In this document: positions 15,885 to 24,876 of the stretch, piece by piece | Position numbering within the stretch: position 1 is the first letter of the stretch | How the letters are laid out: every line of letters starts with the position of its first letter | Assembly: GCA_009692005.1 (NCBI GenBank) | Contig: SHZZ01000036.1 | Location: 1 to 38,715, forward strand | Length of the DNA: 38,715 nucleotides | From: Gemmataceae bacterium | GTDB lineage: Bacteria > Planctomycetota > Planctomycetia > Gemmatales > Gemmataceae | Reading direction: 5' to 3' | The notes under the pieces: generated by a model | Told to the model about the DNA's origin: nothing | Databases searched by the model: none | Seen by the model: the letters and a program-made list of their open reading frames with translations, nothing else | Position numbers and translations under genes: made by a program

Positions 15885-17024
15885 ATGTTGAATATTCCCC
15901 GTATTTCGTTCAAAAGCTGGAAAAACCGCCTCGGGCTCGCCGCCTTTTCCCTCACCCTGGTCTGCACCGCCCTTTTCCTCGCCAGAAAATTACCCCAGAG
16001 CAAAGCCACTGCCCAGGCGTCAGCCCCTAAAGTAGCGCCAAAAGGAAAACCCCAGCCCCCGGCCCCACTGCCAGCTTCCTTTCAGGAAACCGGTAAGAGC
16101 CTCATCACGCCAGTAACCCCTTCCGACTATTCCTCTCGCGTGGTCGCTTACATCTACGAAAATATCCCCATCACCCGGGAAGAATTGGGTGAATATCTGA
16201 TTGCCCGCTACGGTTCGGATCGGCTCGACCTATTGTGCAATAAAAAAATCATCGAAAGCGAATGCCGCAAGTTCGGGATCGAAGTCACCGCGGCCGAGGT
16301 GGAGGATGCACTGGCGGAGGACCTCAAGGGATTGAATGTCGACCGAAAAACCTTCGTCGATAAAGTTTTGCGCAACTATCGCAAAACCCTTTATGAATGG
16401 AAGGAAGATGTCCTGCGGCCGAAGCTGTTGCTGGGCAAGCTGGTTCGTTCCAAGATCAAGGTGACGGAAGAGGATGTGAAGAAAGCCTACGAGGCTTACT
16501 ACGGTGAAAAAGTGGAGTGCCGGGTGATCATGTGGGAAAAGGGCGCCGAGCGAGCCGTTCTGGCCGAGTACCCGAAACTGCGGGATTCCGAAGATGAATT
16601 CAATCGGGCGGCGAAGAATCAGAAAAGCGCTTCGCTGTCAGCCACAGCGGGAAAGATCCGTCCTTTTGGCCGCAGCACCACCGGCAACGATGAATTAGAA
16701 AAGGCGGCTTTTTCTCTGCAACCTGGTGAAGTCAGCTCGGTAATTGGCACCCCGGAGGGCCTGATAGTGGTGAAGTGCGACAAGCGCATTCCCGCCGACA
16801 CCACGGCCAACCTGGAAACCACCCGTGACAAATTAGTGAAGGAGATCATCGAGAAGAAAGTGCAGGTCGAAATTCCTGTGGCCTTTGCGGAAATGAAGAA
16901 AAAAGCCAATGTGAAAATGATTCTGCAAGGGTCGAGTCAGGCGGAAGATTTGAATAAAACCGTGGCGCCGTTGTTGAAGGAAGTTGACGATGCCTTGAAA
17001 TCTGGGTTCAAAGGCGGGAAATAA
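15885..17024 (+). CDS. Membrane-anchored parvulin-type peptidyl-prolyl isomerase (SurA/PpiC-like)
   Basis: The 379 residues start with a basic segment and a hydrophobic anchor (LGLAAFSLTLVCTALFL), then a Pro/Ala-rich linker (about residues 45-70). A helical chaperone-like region (about 80-210) includes ITREELGEYLIARYG. The parvulin core (about 235-310) is recognised by IRPFGRSTTGNDELEKAAF and LQPGEVSSVIGTPEGLIVVKC. Such proteins help fold exported proteins in the periplasm. AAGGAGG lies about 10 bases before the ATG, supporting this start. The substrates are unknown; the nearby exported proteins are natural candidates, but no link is shown by the sequence. Confidence 0.85.
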   Translation: MLNIPRISFKSWKNRLGLAAFSLTLVCTALFLARKLPQSKATAQASAPKVAPKGKPQPPAPLPASFQETGKSLITPVTPSDYSSRVVAYIYENIPITREELGEYLIARYGSDRLDLLCNKKIIESECRKFGIEVTAAEVEDALAEDLKGLNVDRKTFVDKVLRNYRKTLYEWKEDVLRPKLLLGKLVRSKIKVTEEDVKKAYEAYYGEKVECRVIMWEKGAERAVLAEYPKLRDSEDEFNRAAKNQKSASLSATAGKIRPFGRSTTGNDELEKAAFSLQPGEVSSVIGTPEGLIVVKCDKRIPADTTANLETTRDKLVKEIIEKKVQVEIPVAFAEMKKKANVKMILQGSSQAEDLNKTVAPLLKEVDDALKSGFKGGK

Positions 17025-17360
17025 GCTTAATAAGCGGGACAAGGTTCGTTTCCCAATCAATAGACTTTTCGCCTACTTTTTAAAACCTTTCGAGCCGGGA
17101 ATTCATCTCGCACTGTGAGAAGAGTCCCAAGGTGAACTTGGAAGGTAAAAGGTTCGAGTGAAAAATTCAGAAGGAAAGAAAGTGAAGTAGGCCAATCCCT
17201 CTCCTTGGTCGGCATTCCTACGACTTGGTTGATTAAAAAAACCTGTTTGTAATTTGGTTTATCCCATTGTATTCTTGAGCTTGCCTATCTGTTTTGTTTC
17301 TTCCCAGCCCCACCTGGCGCCCCGTTTTCATCCATGGGAAATACTTCTCGAGGGGGAATC
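17025..17360. other. 336-base spacer with a possible structured RNA segment
   Basis: No coding frame is supported here. At 17071-17192 nested inverted repeats could close a long stem: GCCTACTT (17071-17078) with AAGTAGGC (17185-17192), and AACCTTT (17084-17090) with AAAGGTT (17148-17154). Inside are two small hairpins, TCTCGC-ACT-GTGAGA (17106-17120) and CCAAG-GTGAA-CTTGG (17127-17141). The 3' third of the spacer is AT-rich and probably carries the promoter of the following DUF1559 gene. The AGGGGGAA immediately before 17361 is its ribosome-binding site. Confidence 0.3.
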
Positions 17361-18329
17361 ATGTTTAAGCAAGTGGGAAAACTGGCTGGGTTCACTTTGA
17401 TTGAACTCCTGGTGGTCATTGCCATCATTGCCATTTTAATTGGGCTGTTGTTGCCTGCGGTGCAGAAAGTGCGGGAAGCTGCGGCCCGCGCCAAGTGCCA
17501 AAACAATCTTAAGCAATTGGCCCTGGGTGTTCATAATTACCACGATACTCATCAGGCCTTGCCGCATAACGGATCGAAAACTTTCCTGACCAATGGCATT
17601 ATGCCAAGTTGCTGCGGCCTTGGGGCCCCGCGCTGAAGTTGGATTGCCCGCGTGCTGCCTTATGTCGAGCAGGAGGCGGTTTATAAACTGGCCAATGTCA
17701 GCGACACTACCAATCTGGATGCCAACGCCACGGTGCTGTCGGCCATTGCTCGGCCGATGGCGTTCTTGCGGTGTCCAACGGACATCACCCCCGGCACCCG
17801 GACTGATGCCGCCAACATTGCCGGGGTTACCGTCGGCCTGACTAGCTACAAAGGCGTGGCGGGAAGCAATTGGGGCAATGGCGAAACCCGCTGGCGCAAT
17901 GGCACACCCGAGGGGCCTTTCCCTTCTCCCACGGGAACCTCGGACCATGTGGGCGTGATCAACGGCAACGGTATATTCTTCCGCACCGATTATCTCCGCC
18001 CATTAAAGTTGCTGGCCATTACCGATGGCACCAGCAACACCTTCATGATTGGCGAAGCCATTGGCATGAAGGACATCCACACCTCCTGGCCCTACAGCAA
18101 CAATGTCTGCGCCACCTGCGGTATCGGGCCCAATTCGCTGCGAACCAACAGCACGGAGTACGCTGCCAACGATTGGGGCAATGTCTATTCATTCCGCAGC
18201 ATGCATTCCGGCGGATTGCAATTTGCCAATGCCGACGCCTCGGTTCGCTTTGTCCGGGACACCATTCCCTTGGCGAATTACCGAGCCATGTGCACCATCA
18301 CCGGTGGCGAGGTGGTCAACCCGGATTAA
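17361..18329 (+). pseudogene. DUF1559 family protein gene interrupted by an in-frame TGA
   Basis: Both parts are in the same frame. The first part (from the ATG at 17361) holds the pilin-like signature [19 protein letters not shown] and [17 protein letters not shown], followed by [21 protein letters not shown]. It stops at TGA (17634-17636). Directly after comes SWIARVLPYVEQEAVYKLA, exactly the segment expected next in DUF1559 proteins. The remainder runs to the typical C terminus with MHSGGLQFANADASVRFV. Many family members have a Trp or similar residue before SWIARVLPY, so a TGG-to-TGA change is the simplest explanation. TGA is a normal stop here (argA and the cyclase end in TGA), so general recoding is unlikely. 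Without the stop the product would be about 322 residues. Confidence 0.85.
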
Positions 18330-18398
18330 GGTTTTTTTGTGGCCTTTCCTTTGGCGCCCACTTGGCAACACCCGCTTTAGTGGAAAGCGGAGCCAGGG

Positions 18399-18436
18399 AG
18401 AAAAAACAAACGAGCCCGGAGGGAACTCCGAGCTCG
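18399..18436 (-). terminator. Rho-independent terminator of the metalloprotease gene
   Basis: Arms at 18411-18421 and 18426-18436 pair at 10 of 11 positions around a four-base loop. On the minus strand the hairpin is followed by TTTGTTTTTTCTC (complement of 18399-18410). It lies 22 bases past the stop of the metalloprotease gene. Confidence 0.8.
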
Positions 18437-18458
18437 GAAAAATCTGCCCGCCCTTGGG

Positions 18459-20960
18459 CTATTTCTTGGGCTCGAGAATGCCATGGATCTCGGCGGCGAG
18501 ATCCTTCAAGTGCGCCCCGGTGGCCGGTTCCTTGGCCTTGGTCGCCGCCTCGGCGATTTCCTTGGCCAAGCGGTCGAGCGCCACGCGGGCCACGGGCCGC
18601 AGTTCACTCGTTCTCAAACCCGAACCGCCAGACGAACCGCGTCGGGAAGGCGGACCGGTTGGCACGGCTGCCGCGGATTCCATCGGCGGTTCAAATTCCC
18701 TGGCCAGAATGTCGATGTAGGACCGCTGCAACTGCCGGCGCAGCGGATCGACCTTCGGTTCGCCAGCTTTCAATTCGGAAAAGATCCCGTTCTGCAGTTC
18801 GTTGACCATTTCATTGGCGGTGAAGGTCTTGTCACCGAGTTGGAACTCGGCGTCGAAGAGCCGCCCCATTATGGAAGCGCCGAGCAAGGTGGAAAGCAGG
18901 GCCCGCTGCTGGGAAGCCACATCGTTGGCGGAACCGTTGTACTTGAACTGATTGATAATGGCAGGGTTCAGGATTTTGGCCGGAGTGACAAAGGCATTAT
19001 CTAAAAGGAACTTGAGAGCTGCGCGCTGCTTTTCCTCAGTCACGCGGGTGAAAGTTTCACCGCCACGGCCGGCCAGGGTGCGGTTCTCCACCACCCCGCC
19101 AACCATTTTGGCCACGGCGCTCAGCCAGCGGCCGCGGGTTCCGATGATTTCCTTGTGCGTCTCCTCAAGAAGGGAAAAGTCCTCGCCCTTGGTGGTGGTG
19201 GCGGCGACGAGGTGATCCATGACGCGGTCGAGGTTTTTCAAACCCAGAGCGGTTGCCTGGACGGGGTCGCTGCCGATGTTCTCTGTCAGCACGGTGGGGT
19301 CGGCGGTGCTGGGGCCGTCCTCGCCGCCAAAGCGCAAGAAAGGCTCCTGAACCTGCTTGGATGCCAAGGCGTCCAGGGCTGTTTTCTCGTCATCGGGGGT
19401 GCGGGCATTGGGAATGGCCTTGTAACCCCATTCAATGGCGAAGAAATCGTATGGGGCCAGTTTTGGGATCATGTCCTTGACTGGGATTTTGTCCTCTGGC
19501 TGGGCCACATAGTTATAGCGGCCGTAGGACATGATGGAACCGACGGTCCCATGTTGGGAAACGAACTTGGGATCCCGTAGTTGCGCGATGGAATAGGCCT
19601 GGCTGGCTCGGTGATTGTGCCTCAGGCCAAGCGTGTGCCCCACTTCATGAGCGCAGACATAGCGCAGCAGTTCCCCTGTCAGGTCATCGGGAAGGGGAAG
19701 TTTTTTGGCGCGGTCATCCTGGGCCGAGCATTGGATGAAGTACCACATCTGCGTCAGCTTGACGACATCGTGCCAAAAGATGATATGGGCGGAAATGATT
19801 TCGCCGCTGCGGGGATCGTGGACATGCGGCCCCATGGCGTTGGCTACCGGCTCCGCCACCCAGCGAATGACGGAATAGCGGGCGTCTTCCGGATCAAAGT
19901 GGGGATCCTCGGCGCGGCTGGGGGCGTCTTTGCAAATGATGGCGTTTTTGAATCCGGCCTTTTCAAAGGCAGGCGCCCAGTCTTCCACGCCCTTTTTCAA
20001 ATACGGCCGCCACTTTTCCGGAATCTCCTTGGATAGGTAGTAAACCATCGGCTTGACCACTTCGCTAACCGCCGCCGTGGGGTCTTTCTTTTCCAAACGG
20101 TAGCGGGCGATGAACTGCTTGGTTTGCGACCACCCGTGTGGATGGGCGAAGTCAACAAAGGATTCGGTAAAATAGCCGACCCGGGGATCGAAGTAGCGGC
20201 CCATCATGGGGGTTTCGGGGAGTTGCACGAGGCTGTGATGAACCACGGCAGTGGCGCTGCGTGAGCCGCCAAGCCCGCCCGAACCACGGAAGGTCACCGT
20301 CGCCACCACTTCTACATTGGTGGGGAAGGCCTTGACTTCGGACAGGAAAGAGCGCGAGGGATCGTGCGACGCGCCAGAGAATCCAGCGGCAGCGGTGATT
20401 GGCAAATCGGCAATACCGTTGACGAACACCTCGCCCACGCTGATCACCGCCGTGCGGTCTTTCCCTTCGCATTCCACATTGAACACCGCGATGATGGCAT
20501 CACTGGCGCTGGCCTCGATGGCTGATTGAATGGCTTTACCATCCGAACGCTTGGCGAAGCCGCTCTTCCACAAGTAGATTTTGTTGCCACGGCGCTCGAA
20601 GCGGATTACTTCTTCTCCCAGAGACGCTCCACCCCAGCTACTGCCGCCTGGTCCCTTGGCCACCTCGGCCCGCCACAGGAAAAGTTTCCCCAGCATCTCC
20701 TTGGGGATTTCAAAGAAGACTTTTTCCTCGTAGCGATGGACGGCGAAGATGCCGGGTTGCGTGACGAAGTTTTTGGTGATGACATCGTCATATTTTTTGA
20801 GTTCGCCGGCCGCGGTTGCCGCCGGAGGAGTTAATCCCCCTTTCTGGCCAAGGCCGGGGCCCTTGCCCTTGGGCGCATCGGAAGGCCGTTGTTGTTGGCC
20901 CAAAGCGGAAAGAGTCAACCCTGCTGCAAGCAGTAATAGGGAGAGAATAGAATGCTTCAT
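18459..20960 (-). CDS. Exported zinc-dependent metalloprotease (DUF5117-type)
   Basis: The 833-residue product starts at the ATG at 20958-20960, with GAGG about 9 bases upstream, and has a signal peptide (ILSLLLLAAGLTLSALG). The zinc site HEVGHTLGLRHN (about residue 437) is the extended metzincin-like HExxHxxGxxH motif. It follows AHIIFWHDVVKL and precedes GSIMSYGRYNYVAQPED, where a Met-turn-like SIMSYGRYNY fits the family. The N-terminal 400 residues are mostly beta and match the DUF5117/DUF5118 arrangement common in planctomycetes and Bacteroidetes. The C terminus is helical with a Ser/Gly-rich loop. Peptidase activity is very likely, but the substrate is unknown. Confidence 0.88.
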   Translation of the reverse strand: MKHSILSLLLLAAGLTLSALGQQQRPSDAPKGKGPGLGQKGGLTPPAATAAGELKKYDDVITKNFVTQPGIFAVHRYEEKVFFEIPKEMLGKLFLWRAEVAKGPGGSSWGGASLGEEVIRFERRGNKIYLWKSGFAKRSDGKAIQSAIEASASDAIIAVFNVECEGKDRTAVISVGEVFVNGIADLPITAAAGFSGASHDPSRSFLSEVKAFPTNVEVVATVTFRGSGGLGGSRSATAVVHHSLVQLPETPMMGRYFDPRVGYFTESFVDFAHPHGWSQTKQFIARYRLEKKDPTAAVSEVVKPMVYYLSKEIPEKWRPYLKKGVEDWAPAFEKAGFKNAIICKDAPSRAEDPHFDPEDARYSVIRWVAEPVANAMGPHVHDPRSGEIISAHIIFWHDVVKLTQMWYFIQCSAQDDRAKKLPLPDDLTGELLRYVCAHEVGHTLGLRHNHRASQAYSIAQLRDPKFVSQHGTVGSIMSYGRYNYVAQPEDKIPVKDMIPKLAPYDFFAIEWGYKAIPNARTPDDEKTALDALASKQVQEPFLRFGGEDGPSTADPTVLTENIGSDPVQATALGLKNLDRVMDHLVAATTTKGEDFSLLEETHKEIIGTRGRWLSAVAKMVGGVVENRTLAGRGGETFTRVTEEKQRAALKFLLDNAFVTPAKILNPAIINQFKYNGSANDVASQQRALLSTLLGASIMGRLFDAEFQLGDKTFTANEMVNELQNGIFSELKAGEPKVDPLRRQLQRSYIDILAREFEPPMESAAAVPTGPPSRRGSSGGSGLRTSELRPVARVALDRLAKEIAEAATKAKEPATGAHLKDLAAEIHGILEPKK

Positions 20961-21210
20961 GAAAAGGAACCTCAAAATGCCTGGTGGAGAGCAGGACTAT
21001 TGTCCAATGACAAAGCACAAGGATCAATAGGGACAAAATAGGAAATTTTTTTGGTCTGAATAGAGATTAAGGGTTGTAATGATTGTGCGGATTGCGATGG
21101 GCCTGGGAAAATCGGTTGGATCCGGCCTTTTGTTTACCCGGTTCTCTGGGCTTTTACTCCTTGAACAAACGACAAAAGAAGGCGATAACTTCCCTATTGG
21201 AAGGAAACCC

Positions 21211-22761
21211 ATGCGTTTGATTGGTTGCCCGAACTGTAAGAAGACATTATCCGTTCCGCCCGACCTTGGGAACCGGTCGGCGGTTTGCCCCTTTTGCAAA
21301 ACCACATTTAGCGCCAGCGAGGGCCCGCCCGCGATACCCGGCCAGGGTGGAAAAAGCCCCCTGAAACATGGCCTTCCCGTGGCAGTGCCCAGGTCGGCCA
21401 GGCCCCTTTCCAGTCCAAAAGACCCAAATAAAACCGACACCCAGAATCCCCTGACCCCCGAGGAGTTTTCGCGGCCTGCCTCGGTCCATTTGCGGAAAAA
21501 AAGCGCCAGCCCGCTGCCGTTCATCATCATTGGCGGGATCCTGGGCTTTATTGGCATGGGGTTTCTCACGATTCCCCTCCTCACTAAGGAGCAACCGGAA
21601 AAGAAATCGCCAGATTCCCCACTCCTGACCAAAACCAAGGAAGTGAAAAAAGGGGAAAAGAAAAAAGAGGGGAGTCAGCAAAAAGAGTCCCCTGTAGAAG
21701 AGGAAAAGGTCAAGGAGGAAAAGAAGGAAAAACCCAAACCGCTGGAAGAAAAGCCTGAACCGCCAGCCAAGAAATCTTCCGAAAAAGAAGTCGCCAAGCA
21801 AGGGCCAATCGGACCATGGATTGCCGCCTACGACTATTCCGCCATTGATAAGCACGCCTTGGCTGCGCCAGTTGAGGAGGAAAAAACTCCTGCGCGCCTC
21901 GGAGCCTATTTGGCTTCCCAGGCCAGGAATGACCGGGAAAAAGCTCGTGCAATCTTCCGCTGGATAACCGACCGCATCTCCTACGATGCCGAGAGTTTTT
22001 TCAACAACAGTTTCACGCAAGAATCGAATTTTCCAGAAACGGTGCTGAAAACGCGGAAGGGTGTCTGCGCCGGCTATGCCTGCCTTTTTCAGGAGCTGGC
22101 CCGCTTCGGCGGGTTGCCCCAAGTCATCACCATTAATGGCTACGCCAAGGGCGTCTCCTACAAACCAGGGGAGGAACTTAAACCCAACCACGCCTGGAAC
22201 GCCATCCGCCTCGATGGCCATTGGCGGATGATCGAGTCGACCTGGGGCGCGGGCTCCCTTTCCGACAAGGCTTTCAAAAAGGGCTTCGACGATTATTATT
22301 TTCTCACAGCGCCGGAGGATTTCATCTTCCGCCATTTCCCCGAAAACCCCGAGGAGCAATTTTTCTCCCCGCAGGTGACCCGGGCAGAAATGCAAAACTG
22401 GCCCATGGTCAAAGATGACCTGATCAAGTTTGGCGTTCCCACAGTGGCCATTCGCAAATTCCTCAATGAGAATATGGGGAAGGAATTGGCGGACACTTAC
22501 CATATCCCCAAGGGAAAATACCGGCTGCTGAATATCCCCTTGAGTGGCAAGGTCAAGGCGGGGCAGGCGTACCGTTACCAGGTGGAGTCGGACGATTTTG
22601 AAAGAGCCGCCCTGATTCAGAACGGGAAATTCACTTTTTTTCAAAAAACTGGCAAGGTGTTTACCTTGGAAACTGTAATGCCGTCAGGAGAATTCAGGCT
22701 GGGCCTGCAGATGCCCGGGGGAAAAACTTTCTGGGGCATTTTGAAATACCAGGCGGAGTGA
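21211..22761 (+). CDS. Zinc-ribbon, membrane-anchored transglutaminase-like protein
   Basis: The start at 21211 has GGAAGG 7 bases upstream; earlier in-frame codons to 21079 add a sequence without a motif. The 516 residues begin with a zinc-ribbon (Cys6, Cys9, Cys26 and Cys29), as in MJ0042-type fingers. A membrane helix follows at about 103-125, then a Lys/Glu/Pro-rich linker of about 70 residues. The transglutaminase-like domain has Cys286 (KGVCAGYA) and His327 (NHAWNAI). The third catalytic position reads IESTWG, so Glu342 replaces the usual Asp. Related domains act as proteases or peptide ligases. The zinc-ribbon would be cytoplasmic and the catalytic domain outside. The C-terminal 170 residues show no known domain. 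Confidence 0.8.
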   Translation: MRLIGCPNCKKTLSVPPDLGNRSAVCPFCKTTFSASEGPPAIPGQGGKSPLKHGLPVAVPRSARPLSSPKDPNKTDTQNPLTPEEFSRPASVHLRKKSASPLPFIIIGGILGFIGMGFLTIPLLTKEQPEKKSPDSPLLTKTKEVKKGEKKKEGSQQKESPVEEEKVKEEKKEKPKPLEEKPEPPAKKSSEKEVAKQGPIGPWIAAYDYSAIDKHALAAPVEEEKTPARLGAYLASQARNDREKARAIFRWITDRISYDAESFFNNSFTQESNFPETVLKTRKGVCAGYACLFQELARFGGLPQVITINGYAKGVSYKPGEELKPNHAWNAIRLDGHWRMIESTWGAGSLSDKAFKKGFDDYYFLTAPEDFIFRHFPENPEEQFFSPQVTRAEMQNWPMVKDDLIKFGVPTVAIRKFLNENMGKELADTYHIPKGKYRLLNIPLSGKVKAGQAYRYQVESDDFERAALIQNGKFTFFQKTGKVFTLETVMPSGEFRLGLQMPGGKTFWGILKYQAE

Positions 22762-22860
22762 TCCAAGTTTTTGTCCGGGCTCTAGTCCCGGCGCATGATG
22801 TCTGGCGGAAATAGCTGAAATTCAACGACTGCTCTGCCGAGCACACTTAAAGAATAAGAG

Positions 22861-23616
22861 TCAGATTCCCGCGCGGACAATTGGGAGAAACTGATCGGCC
22901 TTCAGGCTGGCGCCGCCGATCAAGCCCCCATCGACATCGGGTTGTTTCAAAAGAGACTCGGCGTTGTCTGCCTTGACACTGCCGCCGTACTGAATTCTCA
23001 AAGCGTCGGCGGCCGGTTTGCCATGCGTCTGTGCAATCCAGCCACGAAGGAAGGCATGCGCCTCTTGGGCCTGTTGCGGTGTGGCGTTGTGCCCGGTGCC
23101 TATCGCCCAGACCGGCTCATAAGCCAGGACCATTCTTTCCAGCTTTGCTTCATCCAACCCGGCCAGGCTTCCTTCGAGTTGTTTTTTGAGCACAAGTCCC
23201 GTTTGATTTCCCTGCCGATCCTCCAGCGTTTCGCCCAGGCAGAGAATGACTTTAAGCCCGGCGGCCAGGGCGGCGTGAACTTTTTTGTTGATCAGGGCAT
23301 CGCCTTCGCCCATTTTGTGCCGCCGCTCGCTGTGCCCGAGAATGACATGGGAACAGCCGAGGTCCAGCAGCATGAGGGGGCTGATTTCGCCGGTGAAGGC
23401 GCCTTCATTTTCAAAGTGGCAATTTTGCGCTCCAAGGGCAACCGGGGTTCCCCTTAGCACCGCCGCCACGGTTTCCAAATTAGTGAAAGGGGGGCATAGC
23501 GCCACCTCAACACGGTTGTCGCCAGCCAAGCCCGCAACGACAGCTTCAGCCAGTTTTTTGGCCCCGGCGCGGTCGGTGAACATTTTCCAATTGCCCGCGA
23601 CAAACTTCTTGCGCAT
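22861..23616 (-). CDS. tpiA: Triosephosphate isomerase
   Basis: It interconverts dihydroxyacetone phosphate and glyceraldehyde-3-phosphate in glycolysis. The 251 residues match the normal length. Asn9 and Lys11 in AGNWKM, His in ILGHSERR, the catalytic Glu in AYEPVWAIGTG, and loop-6/phosphate-binding elements (ATPQQAQEAH, QYGGSVKADNA, GGLIGGASL) are all present. GGGG lies about 8 bases before the ATG. It follows pheA on the same strand, with a 114-base gap that contains an inverted repeat CCGTTT/AAACGG. Whether the two genes share a transcript is unclear. Confidence 0.97.
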   Translation of the reverse strand: MRKKFVAGNWKMFTDRAGAKKLAEAVVAGLAGDNRVEVALCPPFTNLETVAAVLRGTPVALGAQNCHFENEGAFTGEISPLMLLDLGCSHVILGHSERRHKMGEGDALINKKVHAALAAGLKVILCLGETLEDRQGNQTGLVLKKQLEGSLAGLDEAKLERMVLAYEPVWAIGTGHNATPQQAQEAHAFLRGWIAQTHGKPAADALRIQYGGSVKADNAESLLKQPDVDGGLIGGASLKADQFLPIVRAGI

Positions 23617-23730
23617 TGGTTTTCCCCGAAGTTATCTCAACCCCGAGTTCATCCTATGAATTTCACGGAACGACCGTTTTGTCGGCTGAAACGGGCCGCT
23701 AAATTTCCGGAGAGTCCGGCTGGAAAAGTA

Positions 23731-24876
23731 TTATCCGCTCACTTGCGCAATGGGGAAAGACCCGAAGACAAGCACTTCGGTGCAATGGTCGTCCAATGCT
23801 TTCAGCAAACGGGCGGCCTTGGGGTCTTCTTTGTGGCCTTCAAAGTCGGCGAAGAAGATGTACTCGGCTTTGGCCAATCGCGAAGGGAACGATTCAATCC
23901 AGGTCAGATTGACTTTGGTCTGCTTGAAGATGTCGAGAACATCGGCGAGCGACCCCGGTGCGTGGGGGATGCGAAACATGATGGTAGTTTTGTCTTTGCC
24001 GGTGCGGGCCGATTTCTGGTGGCCGATCACCGCGAAGCGGGTTTCGTTGTCCGGGCAATCCTGGATGTCTTCGCAAAGGGTGCGCAGTCCGTAACGGACC
24101 GCTGCCTGGCGGCTGGCCACTGCCGCCGCTCCGGGCTCCCGTTGGGCCAGCTCCGCCGCCGTGGTGGTGCTGGAAACTTCAGTCAGCAGGGCATAGGGCA
24201 CATTCTTGCTCAACCAGTTACGGCATTGAGACAGGGCCTGGGGTTTACTGTACACCCGGCGGATATCCTTCGATTCACACTTGGCCAACAGGTTGTGATG
24301 CACCTGCAGGCGGATTTCCGCGCAGATGATCAGTTGCGCCATGCGCAGAAACATATCGAGGGTGTCTGCGACTCGGCCGTCGGTGCTGTTTTCTACCGGG
24401 ACGACGCCGAAGTCGGCGTGGCCGCGATTGACTTCCTCAAAAACGGCGGCAATGCTGCCGACCGGCATAAACTCCACCGCCTGGCCAAACTTTTCGATTG
24501 CCGCCAAGTGGCTGTAGGTGTACTCCGGTCCAAGGTAAGAGACTTTCAAAACTTTTTGCAAGGCGCGGGATCCGCTCATGATTTCGCGGAACACGGCCTT
24601 TACAGTCCCGACATCCAGCGCCCCTTGGTGCTTGGAGTGGGCCTCGAGAACATTGGCGAAGACTTCATCTTCGCGTGCCGGGGCGAAGACCTCTTCGCCG
24701 TTTTCCACCTTGATGCTACCAATCTCGCCGGCCATTTCGGCCCGTTCATTGATAAGCTTGAGGATTTGTAAATCGAGTTTATCGATTTGGTGTCGCAAGG
24801 TCCGTACCGTTGCTTGAGCTTTCGCCGGGGAAATGGAATTGGCTTGTTCGGGTTTGCGCACCATGGGAAGTCTCAT
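23731..24876 (-). CDS. pheA: Bifunctional chorismate mutase / prephenate dehydratase
   Basis: It converts chorismate to prephenate and then to phenylpyruvate in phenylalanine synthesis. Three domains are seen. A chorismate-mutase helix set (about residues 25-105) has LRHQIDKLDLQILKLINERAEMA. A prephenate-dehydratase domain (about 110-290) has SYLGPEYTYSH and GVVPVENSTDGRV. A C-terminal ACT domain (about 300-375) has PGSLADVLDIF and IESFPSR, where the family normally binds phenylalanine for feedback control. The start is uncertain: a TTG at 24882, ATG at 24876 and ATG at 24864 share the frame, and none has a clear ribosome-binding site; 24876 is given. It is divergent from dnaK, with 466 bases between them. 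Confidence 0.93.
   Translation of the reverse strand: MRLPMVRKPEQANSISPAKAQATVRTLRHQIDKLDLQILKLINERAEMAGEIGSIKVENGEEVFAPAREDEVFANVLEAHSKHQGALDVGTVKAVFREIMSGSRALQKVLKVSYLGPEYTYSHLAAIEKFGQAVEFMPVGSIAAVFEEVNRGHADFGVVPVENSTDGRVADTLDMFLRMAQLIICAEIRLQVHHNLLAKCESKDIRRVYSKPQALSQCRNWLSKNVPYALLTEVSSTTTAAELAQREPGAAAVASRQAAVRYGLRTLCEDIQDCPDNETRFAVIGHQKSARTGKDKTTIMFRIPHAPGSLADVLDIFKQTKVNLTWIESFPSRLAKAEYIFFADFEGHKEDPKAARLLKALDDHCTEVLVFGSFPIAQVSG

Noticed and set aside
17634-17700. Selenocysteine insertion at the TGA in the DUF1559 gene
   Set aside because: No convincing hairpin with an exposed loop follows the TGA, and the family has no Cys or Sec at this place; a Trp codon change is simpler.
21247-22644. 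Long open frame on the minus strand (465 codons)
   Set aside because: It is antisense to the transglutaminase-like gene, whose plus-strand product has zinc-ribbon, membrane and catalytic motifs. The minus frame shows no recognisable domain and its openness follows from codon bias.
22762-22860. Terminator between the transglutaminase and tpiA genes
   Set aside because: CCGGG/CCCGG forms a 5-base stem near 22778-22796, but on neither strand is it followed by a T run.
23656-24771. Long open frame on the plus strand (371 codons) opposite pheA
   Set aside because: The minus strand clearly encodes chorismate mutase/prephenate dehydratase with all three domains; the plus frame has no domain signature.
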